A stretch of 35,057 nucleotides of DNA from Lentisphaeria bacterium (lineage in GTDB: Bacteria > Verrucomicrobiota > Lentisphaeria > Victivallales > Victivallaceae). The DNA lies in the NCBI GenBank assembly GCA_017457105.1, contig JAFTIA010000074.1, positions 1-35,057 on the forward strand. The letters are read 5' to 3'. Position 1 is the first letter of the stretch; the number at the start of each line of letters is the position of its first letter. The position numbers and the translations under genes were made by a program. The notes under the pieces were generated by a model that made no database searches, was not told the DNA's origin, and was given only the letters and a program-made list of their open reading frames with translations. Of the stretch, positions 1 through 7,811 are shown in pieces.

Positions 1-1
1 A

Positions 2-499
2 AGCAAAGCAGGCAGTCCGTTGAAACTGAAGTTTCTCGGTTTTGCCTTGCATACGACCGGAAAAGGTCGGGCAGGAATCCGTGTACATGAGAAGTCTATA
101 GACCGCTTCAAGAATAAAATCCGTGAGCTGACCCGCAGAAACCAGGGACACAGTCTGGAATATGTGTTGCAGAAATTGCGGCAGTATACAACGGGCTGGC
201 TGAACTACTATGCCATTGCAGATATGAAGGAATTCATACAGCAAGCCAATGGATGGATAAAGCGTAAAATCCGCTGTTACATTTGGAAACAGTGGAAGCG
301 TATCAAGACCCGTTTTGAAAACCTGCAAGCTTTGAGCGTTCCCCGTGGCAAGGCATGGGAATGGGCAAACACCCGCCAAGGGTACTGGCATATATCCCAC
401 AGTTGGATATTGAGCAAAACCCTGACAGACAAACGCATTATTCAGATGGGATATGACGATATCTTCATCCGGTATAATGAACTGCACTCAAGTTACTGA
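2..499 (+). CDS. Group II intron reverse transcriptase/maturase, C-terminal part (5' truncated by window edge)
   Basis: This is the C-terminal end of a group II intron-encoded protein, the ribonucleoprotein partner that splices and mobilises its own intron RNA. The frame is open to the left edge, so the gene is cut by the window, and the reverse transcriptase fingers/palm are outside. What remains is the maturase (X/thumb) domain: the basic stretch RELTRRNQGHSLEYVLQKL followed by the signature GWLNYY, then a basic helix with WKQWKR. The protein ends in YNELHSSY with no HNH endonuclease domain, so it appears to be an En-minus type. The stop codon TGA overlaps the start of intron domain V, as expected for an ORF in domain IV. 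Family assignment is confident; the subclass is not decided. Confidence 0.93.
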   Translation, partial: SKAGSPLKLKFLGFALHTTGKGRAGIRVHEKSIDRFKNKIRELTRRNQGHSLEYVLQKLRQYTTGWLNYYAIADMKEFIQQANGWIKRKIRCYIWKQWKRIKTRFENLQALSVPRGKAWEWANTRQGYWHISHSWILSKTLTDKRIIQMGYDDIFIRYNELHSSY

Positions 500-575
500 A
501 CCGCCGTATGCCGAACGGCACGTACGGTGGTGTGAGAGGACGGTTGCTCAAATAATGAGCAACCTCCTACTCGAT
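498..575 (+). ncRNA. Group II intron RNA 3' end: domains V and VI
   Basis: Domain V is seen at 498-531: the arm CCGCCGT (501-507) pairs with ACGGTGG, a bulged middle follows, and an inner GCC-GAAC-GGC stem-loop caps it. Domain VI follows as a perfect GGTTGCTCA/TGAGCAACC hairpin (about 542-563) with the typical CCTACTCGAT tail. The A at 569 lies seven bases before the likely 3' splice site at 575, which fits the bulged branch-point adenosine. The catalytic core of the 3' half therefore looks intact. The 5' half of the intron lies outside the window. Confidence 0.9.
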
Positions 576-605
576 TTTTCGGGAGCTGTTTTTTCTCTTG
601 AAAAT

Positions 606-633
606 TTGCATTTTGACCTGAATGGGGTATAGT
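606..633 (+). promoter_or_regulatory. Promoter of the serine hydrolase-tcdA unit
   Basis: TTGCAT (606-611), a 16-bp spacer and TATAGT (628-633) match the promoter form that recurs in this window. The expected start near 640 leaves about 30 bases of leader before the ATG at 672, with an AGGAGG ribosome binding site at 660-665. The -35 begins only 30 bp past the intron 3' splice site, so the intron lies just outside the promoter. Confidence 0.7.
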
Positions 634-671
634 TTCTTTTGCAGTTCCGGCAATGATTTCAGGAGGCTCCA

Positions 672-1739
672 ATGGGATTGACGGCTCAACTGGTGGAAAA
701 GTACATTCAGGAAAAGGCGATTCGCGGTGCGGTTTTGTATTTCGGGACGCCATCTGAAACGCTTTTCGCTGAAGCATTCGGGGTGGCGGATCACTGCGCC
801 GGGCGGGCGATGACTTTGGACTGTGTGTTTGATATGGCAAGTGTTACCAAAGCCCTTTGTGTGGCTACCTTGCTTGCACGGGCAGTGGAACTGGGGAAAA
901 TATTGCCGGATGCTCCTTTTGCCGATTATTTGCCCGGATACAGGGGCAAGTCGGCGTATTCTGCCACGGTGTGTGACCTTGCAACGCACTATTCCGGATT
1001 GGATCCGGATAGGCCTTATGATGCTTTGATGTTTCAGGGGCCGGAGAAACTGTATGATGCATTCAGAGATCTGCGGGTGATTCGCCGTCCCCGGGCGGAA
1101 TATTGTTATACTTGCGGGAATTACATCCTTCTCGGGATGATTCTGGAGCATGTTTACGGTGCTCCGCTGGAGGAAATTGCCCGACGGGAGATTTTTGCTC
1201 TGCTGGGGATGGAGCGCAGTTCATGGGGGATCCCAAAAGAGGAGGTTCTTCCGGATGTGGTTCATGCGTATTTGACCACCAATCACTCCCGGATACCGGC
1301 GTCGTTTTTTCCGCCGGATTTGCGGATTTTGGCGGAGCAGGATGATTTGCCGTCAGACGAAACGGCGAAAACGGTTCTTCCGCACCGGATCGGCAATGCA
1401 GGGCTTTTTTCCTGTGCAGAGGATTTGGCAAAGTTTGCCCGGTTCATGCTTCGGAAACCTTTTCCGGAGCGGGTGTGGCGGATATTGGCTGAAAACCTCG
1501 CTCCGGAAGGGATGCGGGAGCGGTCCGCCGGATGGGATATGGAACCTACGTGTGTCTTTTCCGCTCACGCCATCCATCACACCGGCTGGAGCGGGCAGAG
1601 TTTATGGATCGACCCGGCGGAACAGGTGTTCGGATTGGTATTGACCAACCGCTGCGGAGAACATGAAAACGGGAAAGCATGCCGTCTGGATTTGATCCGG
1701 GCGGTGCGGGAAGAGATTGGAAAACCATGGATTGGATGA
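672..1739 (+). CDS. Serine hydrolase of the beta-lactamase class C/esterase family
   Basis: The 355-residue protein has the layout of class C beta-lactamase-like hydrolases (AmpC-like esterases, transpeptidases and D-aminopeptidases). The SxxK catalytic motif is S57-V-T-K60 in DMASVTK, with a second-motif tyrosine at Y146 in CYTCGNYILLG and the third motif HTG at 303-305 in HHTGWSGQSLWIDP, followed by the family's VLTNR strand. The usual Asn of the YxN motif is Cys here, a variant seen in the esterase branch, so true beta-lactamase activity is unlikely. There is no signal peptide, so it should act in the cytoplasm. The start is fixed by a strong AGGAGG seven bases upstream. The end overlaps the next gene. 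The substrate cannot be told from sequence. Confidence 0.88.
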   Translation: MGLTAQLVEKYIQEKAIRGAVLYFGTPSETLFAEAFGVADHCAGRAMTLDCVFDMASVTKALCVATLLARAVELGKILPDAPFADYLPGYRGKSAYSATVCDLATHYSGLDPDRPYDALMFQGPEKLYDAFRDLRVIRRPRAEYCYTCGNYILLGMILEHVYGAPLEEIARREIFALLGMERSSWGIPKEEVLPDVVHAYLTTNHSRIPASFFPPDLRILAEQDDLPSDETAKTVLPHRIGNAGLFSCAEDLAKFARFMLRKPFPERVWRILAENLAPEGMRERSAGWDMEPTCVFSAHAIHHTGWSGQSLWIDPAEQVFGLVLTNRCGEHENGKACRLDLIRAVREEIGKPWIG

Positions 1740-2404
1740 ATAGGACACGGCTTCTTCTGGGAGAGAAGGCGGAGGAACGCTTGCGGAAGGCACATATTCT
1801 GGTACTGGGCCTTGGCGGTGTTGGCGGCGAGGCGGCGATCATGCTTGCCCGGGCCGGAGTGGGGCATTTGACGCTGGTGGATGGCGATACGGTGGAGGTT
1901 ACCAATTTGAACCGGCAGGCAGTGGCGTTCCGCTCTACGGTGGGGATGCCGAAAACAGAGGCTCTGGCGGCGATCCTGCGGGACATTGCGCCGGAGATCG
2001 GTCTTACTCTGATTTCCCGCTATATCACACAGGAAGACGCTCAAACGCTTTTATTCCCCGCCCCGGACTTTGCGGTGGATGCCATAGACGATGTGCCTGC
2101 CAAAACGGCGTTTCTGCTGGCGGCTAAAAAACAGGGGATCCCCTTGATTTCCGCCATGGGGGCAGGGGGGAGAGTCGATCCCGGGCAGATCCGGGAGTGT
2201 GACATTGCCAAAACCTGCCAGTGCGGTCTTGCCCGGGCGGTGCGGACCCGTTTGCGGGAGGCCGGAGTCCATTCCGGGATCCGGGTGGTTTTTTCACCGG
2301 AAGTTCCTGTAAAAAGTTCCCCCGTGGGGACGGTGTCTTATATGCCCAACCTTTTCGGCTGTTTCTGCGCGGCGGCGGCGATCCGTCATCTTACCGGAAA
2401 ATAA
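1727..2404 (+). CDS. tcdA: tRNA threonylcarbamoyladenosine dehydratase (ThiF/HesA/E1-like family)
   Basis: This E1-like ATP-binding enzyme should cyclise t6A to ct6A on tRNAs that read ANN codons. The 225-residue product opens with the family N-terminus RTRLLLGEKAEERL, then the nucleotide-binding GLGGVGGEA (28-36), acidic D52 at the end of strand 2, and NLNRQ (60-64). Further on come VDAIDD and the TcdA-specific GLARAVRTRLR. ThiF and MoeB look similar in the N-terminal half, but the LARAVR block and the absence of sulfur-carrier genes favour TcdA. ATG 1727 is chosen because it begins the conserved region; it overlaps the upstream gene by 13 bases, implying coupled translation. ATG 1736 is an alternative. 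The end overlaps the convergent DUF486 gene by 14 bases. Confidence 0.88.
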   Translation: MDWMNRTRLLLGEKAEERLRKAHILVLGLGGVGGEAAIMLARAGVGHLTLVDGDTVEVTNLNRQAVAFRSTVGMPKTEALAAILRDIAPEIGLTLISRYITQEDAQTLLFPAPDFAVDAIDDVPAKTAFLLAAKKQGIPLISAMGAGGRVDPGQIRECDIAKTCQCGLARAVRTRLREAGVHSGIRVVFSPEVPVKSSPVGTVSYMPNLFGCFCAAAAIRHLTGK

Positions 2405-2735
2405 AGAACACCGCCCCTACCATGCAGAGCCCTGCACAGAGGTAGTTCCAGGAAAGTTTTTCCCCCATGTAAAAGATGGCGAAGGGAACAAAGACCGACA
2501 GGGTGATCACTTCCTGCAAAATCTTCAACTGCGCCAGGTTGAACATGGTGTGCCCGATACGGTTTGCCGGAACCTGCAGCAGATACTCAAAAAGAGCGAT
2601 CCCCCACCCCACCATGGCTGCGATGTACCAGGGTTTGGACGAGAGATTTTTCAAATGCCCATACCAGGCAAAGGTCATGAAAACATTGGAGAGGATAAGC
2701 AGCCCAATGGTCTGCACGGAAACGGGAATGTGCAT
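2391..2735 (-). CDS. DUF486 family small membrane protein
   Basis: The 114-residue protein matches the DUF486 family of four-helix membrane proteins related to drug/metabolite-transporter units. The signature LILSNVFMTFAWYGHLKN in helix 1 is followed by hydrophobic spans around residues 38-55, 73-90 and 96-113. No function is established for the family. It lies three bases after gpsA on the same strand, and its GGAG ribosome binding site lies within the gpsA 3' end, so the two are translated from one message. It converges on tcdA with a 14-base overlap, leaving no room for a conventional terminator between them. Confidence 0.9.
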   Translation of the reverse strand: MHIPVSVQTIGLLILSNVFMTFAWYGHLKNLSSKPWYIAAMVGWGIALFEYLLQVPANRIGHTMFNLAQLKILQEVITLSVFVPFAIFYMGEKLSWNYLCAGLCMVGAVFFIFR

Positions 2736-2738
2736 TTT

Positions 2739-3734
2739 TTACTCCATTTCCGCCCGTGCGGCACGGGTCATCAGGTTCCGGACGGCGATTTTGGGATCCA
2801 GGTCTTCGTAAATGATGGCAAAAATCTGGCGGCAGATGGGGACTTCCACCGCCACCTGATTGGCAAGGGCGCAGATCCCCCGGCTGGTGGCGACCCCCTC
2901 GGCAACGGACATTCCCATTTCCTGCAGGATTTGATCGAGCTTTTTACCTTTGCCCAATTCTTCCCCTACATGGCGGTTCCGGCTGTATTGGCTGCAGCAG
3001 GTCACGATCAGGTCCCCGATTCCGGCAAGGCCGGAAAAGGTGGCGGAATTCCCGCCCAAAGCGGCGCCCAGACGGCCCATTTCCGCCACGGCACGGGTCA
3101 TCATGGCGGCCTTGGGATTATCTCCCAACTGCATGCCGTCAATGACACCAGCGGCAATGGCCATCACATTTTTGATGGCTCCGCCCAGCTGGACCCCGAT
3201 GGGGTCATGGGAGGTGTAAACACGGAAATGGGTATTCATCATCAGCTGCTGTACCAGTTCCGCACAGCCCGGTGCGGCACTGGCAACCGTCACCGCTGTG
3301 GGAACGCCCCGTGCCACTTCTTCTGCATGGCTGGGACCGGAAAGGGTGCAGAAACGGCAATCGCCCAGAATGGATGTCACAACTTCATCGATCCGCATCC
3401 AGCTTTCGCTCTCAATGCCTTTTGCCACATTCAGGATGATATGCTGTTCCGGGCGGAAATAAGGCTTGAACTGCTCCAGAACCTTCCGCATATATTGAGT
3501 GGGGGAGGCGATGAGCCACAAATTGGCATCTGCCGCATCTGCCGGGTTTGCGCTCAAACGAAGCCGGGGATCCAGCTTGATCCCGGGGAGAAAACGGATA
3601 TTTTCCCGTTTTTCGTCCATTTCCTGTAAATATTCCGGAAAAGGTCCCCACTGGTTGACCTCGTGACCATTGCTGACAAGAAGGAGGGCAAGGGCTGTTC
3701 CCCAGGCACCATCTCCAATGACTGTGATTTTCAT
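2739..3734 (-). CDS. gpsA: Glycerol-3-phosphate dehydrogenase [NAD(P)+]
   Basis: GpsA reduces dihydroxyacetone phosphate to sn-glycerol 3-phosphate, the backbone for phospholipid synthesis, in the cytoplasm. The 331-residue length is normal for the family. The NAD(P)-binding GDGAWGTALA stands at 7-16, SGPSHAEEVARG in the middle, and the catalytic-domain block LGGAIKNVMAIAAGVIDG followed by GDNPKAAMMTRAVAEMGRLG. ATG 3734 is the start because it begins the Rossmann strand and has an AGGAG about ten bases upstream; longer open frames run through the promoter and have no support. It has its own promoter (3769-3796) and is followed by the DUF486 gene. Confidence 0.96.
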   Translation of the reverse strand: MKITVIGDGAWGTALALLLVSNGHEVNQWGPFPEYLQEMDEKRENIRFLPGIKLDPRLRLSANPADAADANLWLIASPTQYMRKVLEQFKPYFRPEQHIILNVAKGIESESWMRIDEVVTSILGDCRFCTLSGPSHAEEVARGVPTAVTVASAAPGCAELVQQLMMNTHFRVYTSHDPIGVQLGGAIKNVMAIAAGVIDGMQLGDNPKAAMMTRAVAEMGRLGAALGGNSATFSGLAGIGDLIVTCCSQYSRNRHVGEELGKGKKLDQILQEMGMSVAEGVATSRGICALANQVAVEVPICRQIFAIIYEDLDPKIAVRNLMTRAARAEME

Positions 3735-3768
3735 AGTTCGTATGCTCCTGTATATTTTTGCGGTAATT

Positions 3769-3796
3769 AAAATACCACTTTTCCGGGGGATTGCAA
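3769..3796 (-). promoter_or_regulatory. Promoter of gpsA
   Basis: Read on the minus strand: TTGCAA (3791-3796), a 16-bp spacer, then TATTTT (3769-3774). The predicted start is about 28 bases before the gpsA ATG, inside the 77-base gap after the DnaJ-domain gene. Confidence 0.7.
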
Positions 3797-3811
3797 GCCG
3801 GATGGCGGGGT

Positions 3812-4585
3812 TTAGTGCAGTTGACGGTCCGTATGGATGGTTTTCCCCCGGGAAAGTTCTTTGGCAAGAGTCCGGGAGAGTGCCCGTTCCATTTTTTCCG
3901 CTTCGTCTTCCACAAAGGGATTGGCGGGCGGCAGAAATCCGCTGAAACATTTTGCCAGAACCGGATGCCGGTTGCGGAACATGGAGGCGAATTCTCTGCG
4001 GATCCGCGGCATATAAAGTTGCGGAGTCCGTGCCGCTCCCAGTTTCAGGGCAAAGCGGTATTGCCATGCCGCCGACCAGAAACAGCCCAGTTCAGCGAGA
4101 GTCCGTGCCAGATAGATCCGGTACAGGATGTTTTGCGGCGAAAACTCCATGGCCCGCCGGAAGCACTTTTCCGCATTTTGCCATTTCCGGGCGGTAAAGT
4201 GGTTTTTCCCTTCCCGGAAAGTGAGGAAAACTTCTGTTTTTGCAAGATCTGAAAGCAGTGTGGCAAGGGAACTTTCCGGCGGAACATTGTTGCCCACGAT
4301 CAGTTCTTCCAGAATATCATCCGCTTCGGAATCCAGATCCGGAGCATTTCCTGAAGCAAAGATGACCGTTTCCTGTGCTGTCAGTGACCGGTCATACGCC
4401 GCCCGGAGTGCCGGATCGGAGAGGATGTTGAACGCCCGGACCAACTCTTGAAATTCGGCAGTTTTGGCGGGATTGTTCCGGAACCTGTCCGGGTGGCAGG
4501 CTTTTGCCCGGGTACGGTAGGCCTGCTTCAATGCCTGAAAGGTGCACCCGCGGGGAACCCCGAGCCTTTGATAGTGATCGATCAT
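3812..4585 (-). CDS. DnaJ-domain protein with a helical-repeat C-terminus
   Basis: The 257-residue product starts with a J domain (residues 1-70): DHYQRLGVPRG, the KQAYRTRAKACHPDRF helix with the HPD motif at 31-33 that stimulates Hsp70 ATPase, and FNILSDPALRAAYDRSL. The zinc-finger and C-terminal substrate domains of true DnaJ are absent. Instead, residues about 125-200 form amphipathic helices (FREGKNHFTARKWQNAEKCFRRAMEFSPQNILYRIYLARTLAELG) that look like two or three TPR-type units. It is therefore a type III J-protein that would recruit DnaK to a specific, unknown partner. ATG 4585 is chosen for its GGAG box seven bases upstream. Confidence 0.88.
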   Translation of the reverse strand: MIDHYQRLGVPRGCTFQALKQAYRTRAKACHPDRFRNNPAKTAEFQELVRAFNILSDPALRAAYDRSLTAQETVIFASGNAPDLDSEADDILEELIVGNNVPPESSLATLLSDLAKTEVFLTFREGKNHFTARKWQNAEKCFRRAMEFSPQNILYRIYLARTLAELGCFWSAAWQYRFALKLGAARTPQLYMPRIRREFASMFRNRHPVLAKCFSGFLPPANPFVEDEAEKMERALSRTLAKELSRGKTIHTDRQLH

Positions 4586-4607
4586 TTTTTCTCCTTTACC
4601 GGAAACT

Positions 4608-4635
4608 ACTATACACTTTCTCCCCGGTTTCGCAA
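4608..4635 (-). promoter_or_regulatory. Promoter of the DnaJ-domain gene
   Basis: Minus-strand TTGCGA (4630-4635), a 16-bp spacer, then TATAGT (4608-4613), about 23 bases before the ATG. It is back to back with the hydrolase promoter; the two -35 boxes are nine bases apart. Confidence 0.6.
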
Positions 4636-4644
4636 ACAAAAAAC

Positions 4645-4672
4645 TTGAAAAACCGTTTTTTTGTGGTACACT
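4645..4672 (+). promoter_or_regulatory. Promoter of the alpha/beta hydrolase gene
   Basis: TTGAAA (4645-4650), a 16-bp spacer, then TACACT (4667-4672). The predicted start near 4679 leaves a leader of about 28 bases carrying an AGGAG box at 4696-4700. Confidence 0.65.
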
Positions 4673-4706
4673 TCCTTTGAGTCAACATGCTAAACAGGAG
4701 AAAAGA

Positions 4707-5528
4707 ATGGCAGACCCCTTTGATGTGTCCGGCGTTTCATGCGGTCCCCGTCCGGAGATCCATTATCCCGGGAATGAAACGGTAGAGTGGTATGGTTTCA
4801 AACGGCATAATTTTGAATTGAATGGTTACAGCGGTTTTATTGTGGAGCCGCCCAATCCTGCTCCGGGATTGCCGTGGTGCTGGTGTTTGCAGTGGGCAGA
4901 GGCCTTTGTCCCCCGGACTCCGGCATTGAAACTTCTGGAACGGGGATTCCATCATGTCCATTTGAATGTATTCGATACCTGCCTCAATGCGGACGGCGTG
5001 GCTGTTCTGGAAGATTTTTACCGGATGCTGCGCGGGCTGGGATTCCACCCGAAAGCCGCTTTGATCGGCATGAGTTACGGCGGGCTTTTCTCCTGCCGCT
5101 GGGCGGCGGAACACCCGGAAACGGTGGGGGCGATCTATCTGGATGCCCCGGTGTGCAGTCTGGATTTCCGGCTGACCTCTTTCCCCAATGATACCGATCC
5201 GGAAAGGTGCGACCAGCGGCGCAAAGATGCTGAACGCATTGCCGGACTGTACGGGACTGTGGCGGAAAAACTGAAGGATCACCCCCTTGCGCCGGTAAAC
5301 AATGTTCAGGCGATCGCCGATGCAAAGATCCCCATTTATGCTGTGCGAAGCGGGCAGGATCTTTCGGTGATCCCGGAGTGTAATATCGACATTTTTGCAG
5401 AGCGTTTGACTTCTGCCGGCGGGGATATCGAAGTCTTCCGGCGGGATTTTTACGGACACCATCCCCATGGATTTGACGATCCGCAGGTATTGGTGGATTT
5501 CATTTTGAAGCACTATCCCGGCTTCTGA
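4707..5528 (+). CDS. Alpha/beta hydrolase (peptidase- or esterase-like)
   Basis: The 273-residue protein has an alpha/beta hydrolase arrangement. The nucleophile elbow is G-M-S123-Y-G-G in AALIGMSYGGLFSCRWA, a likely acid is D218 in VRSGQDLSVIP, and the histidine lies in YGHHPHGFDDP (about 251-254). There is no signal peptide or membrane span. The histidine-rich loop and the post-elbow AEHPETVGAIYLDAPV resemble prolyl-oligopeptidase/carbohydrate-esterase-like enzymes, but the substrate cannot be named. ATG 4707 is preferred to the upstream in-frame TTG because AGGAG lies six bases before it and the TTG would fall at the predicted transcription start. It appears monocistronic: rhamnulokinase follows after 90 bases with its own promoter. 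Confidence 0.82.
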   Translation: MADPFDVSGVSCGPRPEIHYPGNETVEWYGFKRHNFELNGYSGFIVEPPNPAPGLPWCWCLQWAEAFVPRTPALKLLERGFHHVHLNVFDTCLNADGVAVLEDFYRMLRGLGFHPKAALIGMSYGGLFSCRWAAEHPETVGAIYLDAPVCSLDFRLTSFPNDTDPERCDQRRKDAERIAGLYGTVAEKLKDHPLAPVNNVQAIADAKIPIYAVRSGQDLSVIPECNIDIFAERLTSAGGDIEVFRRDFYGHHPHGFDDPQVLVDFILKHYPGF

Positions 5529-5564
5529 AAATGGAGAAAACCGGTATTCCGTGCTGAAATGAGG

Positions 5565-5592
5565 TTGTTTTTTATGCCGGAAGCAGTATATT
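5565..5592 (+). promoter_or_regulatory. Promoter of the rhaB-ispH operon
   Basis: TTGTTT (5565-5570), a 16-bp spacer, then TATATT (5587-5592), about 26 bases before the rhaB ATG, which has a good AGGAG box. Confidence 0.65.
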
Positions 5593-5618
5593 TCTCAAAA
5601 AGAACAGGAGAATAAATC

Positions 5619-7085
5619 ATGCGCAAAGTTTTTCTTGCATTTGATCTTGGTGCATCCAGCGGCCGGGGGATCCTCGGCGTGCTGACCGATGGCGGGAATT
5701 TGAGCCTGCAGGAAGTTCACCGCTTTGAGAATGGCCCCATGCCCAAAGACGGCAGTTTGTACTGGGATTACCCCGCCTTGTGTGCCGAACTGAAAAAGGG
5801 GATCGATCTGGCGTTTCAGGCAGAACCGGTCATTGACGGCATCGGGATCGATACCTGGGGTGTGGATTATGTGCTGTTTGACCGCAGGACCATGGAACCC
5901 AAGCGGCTGCCTTTCAATTACCGGGACAGCCGTACCGATCACGCGCCGGAAAAAGTTTTTGCTAAAATTTCCCGGAAGGATCTTTATCGCCGTACCGGGA
6001 TCCAGCACATGCCGCTGAATACGATTTTCCAGCTGGCGGCTCATCTGGAAACTTATCCGGAAGATTTCGATCATGCCGTGATGCTGCCTATTCCGGATGC
6101 ACTGGCGTTTTATCTGGGCGGTGCCGCCACGGCGGAATATACGGAGTGTTCCACGACGGGGCTGCTGGATCCTGCCGCCAGAACTTGGGACTGGGAATTG
6201 ATCGACCTGATCGGTCTGCCCCGTTCCATTTTCCCGGAAATCGTTCAGCCGGGCACGGTGTGCGGCTCCCTCAAGCCGGAATTCGGTCATGGGGATGTGC
6301 CCATTTACAAGGTGGCTTCTCATGATACCGCCAGTGCTGTTGCCGCTGTGCCTGCGCCTGAAGGCGGTCCGCTGTATATCAGCTGCGGCACCTGGGCGCT
6401 CCTCGGAGCGGAAACAAATCGGCCGGACTGTTCGGCGGAGGCGGAAAAGGTCCCCTTTACCAATGAGGGCGGTGTGGATGGCACTATCCGCTTTTTGAGC
6501 AATATCATGGGGAGCTGGCTCTTGCAGGAGACCCGCCGGAACTGGAAGCAGGAGGGGAAAAGCCTCTCTTTTGCAGAAATGGAAACCATGGCACGCCGCG
6601 CGGTCAGCGGTAAATTCCTGATCAATCCCTGCGATAACCTCTTTCTGCCGCCGGACGATATGCCCGGGCGCATCCGCCGTTTCTGCGAAGAACACGGTCA
6701 GGGTGCGGTCCCGGACGATAAAGCACTTTTGCGGGCGGTTTATGACTCTCTGGCTCTGGCTTTCGCCCGGGGGATCGACGGGTTGGAAAAGTTGACCGGC
6801 AAAACCTATCCGGTGATCCACACCGTCGGCGGCGGTACCAAGGATGAGTTGTTGATGCAGTTGACGGCAGACGCCTCCGGGAAAGTGGTGGAAGCCGGAC
6901 CCATTGAGGCGACAGCCATCGGTAATTTGCTGATGCAGATGCGGGGTGCCGGTGTTTGCCCGGATCTTGCCGCAGCCCGGGAGTGGGTGAAAAAATCGTT
7001 CCCGGTAAAGCGTTATACGCCGGATCCGGAGTCCGGGGCGCTTTATGCCGCCTGTCGTGAACAGTTCCTGAAATTTTTTGCGTAA
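5619..7085 (+). CDS. rhaB: Rhamnulokinase
   Basis: A FGGY-family sugar kinase of 488 residues that fits rhamnulokinase (L-rhamnulose + ATP to L-rhamnulose 1-phosphate). It has the N-terminal phosphate-binding AFDLGASSGRGILG, WDYPAL, the substrate block IDTWGVDYVLFD, PFNYRDSRT, RTGIQHMPLNTIFQL, the conserved ASHDTASAVAAVP and SCGTWALLGAE, and the C-terminal adenosine motif IHTVGGGTKDELLMQLTAD. These blocks match RhaB better than xylulose or glycerol kinases. No rhamnose isomerase, aldolase or transporter gene is within the window. It is the first gene of a tight four-gene unit. Confidence 0.94.
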   Translation: MRKVFLAFDLGASSGRGILGVLTDGGNLSLQEVHRFENGPMPKDGSLYWDYPALCAELKKGIDLAFQAEPVIDGIGIDTWGVDYVLFDRRTMEPKRLPFNYRDSRTDHAPEKVFAKISRKDLYRRTGIQHMPLNTIFQLAAHLETYPEDFDHAVMLPIPDALAFYLGGAATAEYTECSTTGLLDPAARTWDWELIDLIGLPRSIFPEIVQPGTVCGSLKPEFGHGDVPIYKVASHDTASAVAAVPAPEGGPLYISCGTWALLGAETNRPDCSAEAEKVPFTNEGGVDGTIRFLSNIMGSWLLQETRRNWKQEGKSLSFAEMETMARRAVSGKFLINPCDNLFLPPDDMPGRIRRFCEEHGQGAVPDDKALLRAVYDSLALAFARGIDGLEKLTGKTYPVIHTVGGGTKDELLMQLTADASGKVVEAGPIEATAIGNLLMQMRGAGVCPDLAAAREWVKKSFPVKRYTPDPESGALYAACREQFLKFFA

Positions 7086-7095
7086 GGAGGTCAGG

Positions 7096-7800
7096 ATGGC
7101 AGATGAAAAACTTTTGAACGGCCGGGTGGAATTTATCGGCAATCAGGATTTTCTGAATGTGGATTCCTGGCGGGTCCTGCGGATCATGGCAGAATTTGTG
7201 GACAGTTTTGAAACCATGAATGAACTGCCCGCTAAAATGGTTTCTGTTTTCGGTTCTGCCCGGACCAGGCCGGAAGACCCCTTTTATCAGGAAGCGCAGA
7301 AACTGGGGCGTTTGCTGGTGGAGGCAGGTTATGGCGTGATCACCGGCGGCGGCCCCGGCATTATGGGCGCCGCCAACGAAGGTGCAGTCCAGGCAAAAGG
7401 GGAATCGGTGGGACTCAATATTGAACTTCCTATGGAACAGCACCCCAATCGTCATCAGACCAAAAGTTTGAATTTCCGTTATTTCTTTACCCGGAAAGTG
7501 TGTTTCCTCAAATATTCTGTGGGGATCTGCATCTTCCCCGGCGGGTTCGGCACGATGGACGAACTTTTTGAAGCATTGACCATGATCCAGACCCGGAAAA
7601 TCAATCCGGTCCCGGTGGTGCTGGTGGGGAAAGAGTATTGGAATGGCTTGCTGGCGTGGCTGAAAGATTCCATGCTTTCAAACGGTATGATCGCCAAAGG
7701 GGATCTGGATCTTTTTATTACTGTTGACACGGCGGAAGAAGCGGTGGAATATATGATGAATTGTCACCGTTACGGTTTCCAGCGGTCGGTGGTGGAGTAA
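7096..7800 (+). CDS. LOG-family Rossmann-fold protein (TIGR00730-type)
   Basis: A 234-residue protein of the LOG ('lonely guy') family. GGGPGIMGAANEGA (84-97) binds the nucleotide phosphate and PGGFGTMDELFE (148-159) is the catalytic signature. Characterised members hydrolyse cytokinin riboside 5'-monophosphate or nucleoside monophosphates at the N-glycosidic bond; many bacterial members are uncharacterised, so nucleotide phosphoribohydrolase activity is inferred. ATG 7096 follows an AAGGAGG at 7084-7090 that overlaps the rhaB stop region; the gap to rhaB is ten bases. Confidence 0.9.
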   Translation: MADEKLLNGRVEFIGNQDFLNVDSWRVLRIMAEFVDSFETMNELPAKMVSVFGSARTRPEDPFYQEAQKLGRLLVEAGYGVITGGGPGIMGAANEGAVQAKGESVGLNIELPMEQHPNRHQTKSLNFRYFFTRKVCFLKYSVGICIFPGGFGTMDELFEALTMIQTRKINPVPVVLVGKEYWNGLLAWLKDSMLSNGMIAKGDLDLFITVDTAEEAVEYMMNCHRYGFQRSVVE

Positions 7801-7811
7801 GGGAGTTGGTT

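Noticed and set aside
672-1739. Antibiotic-resistance beta-lactamase
   Set aside because: SxxK and HTG motifs fit, but there is no signal peptide and the second motif is YTC rather than YxN, favouring an esterase or peptidase-like hydrolase.
2550-3629. A 359-codon plus-strand frame opposite gpsA
   Set aside because: The Gly/His/Pro-rich translation is a shadow of gpsA, whose motifs are unambiguous.
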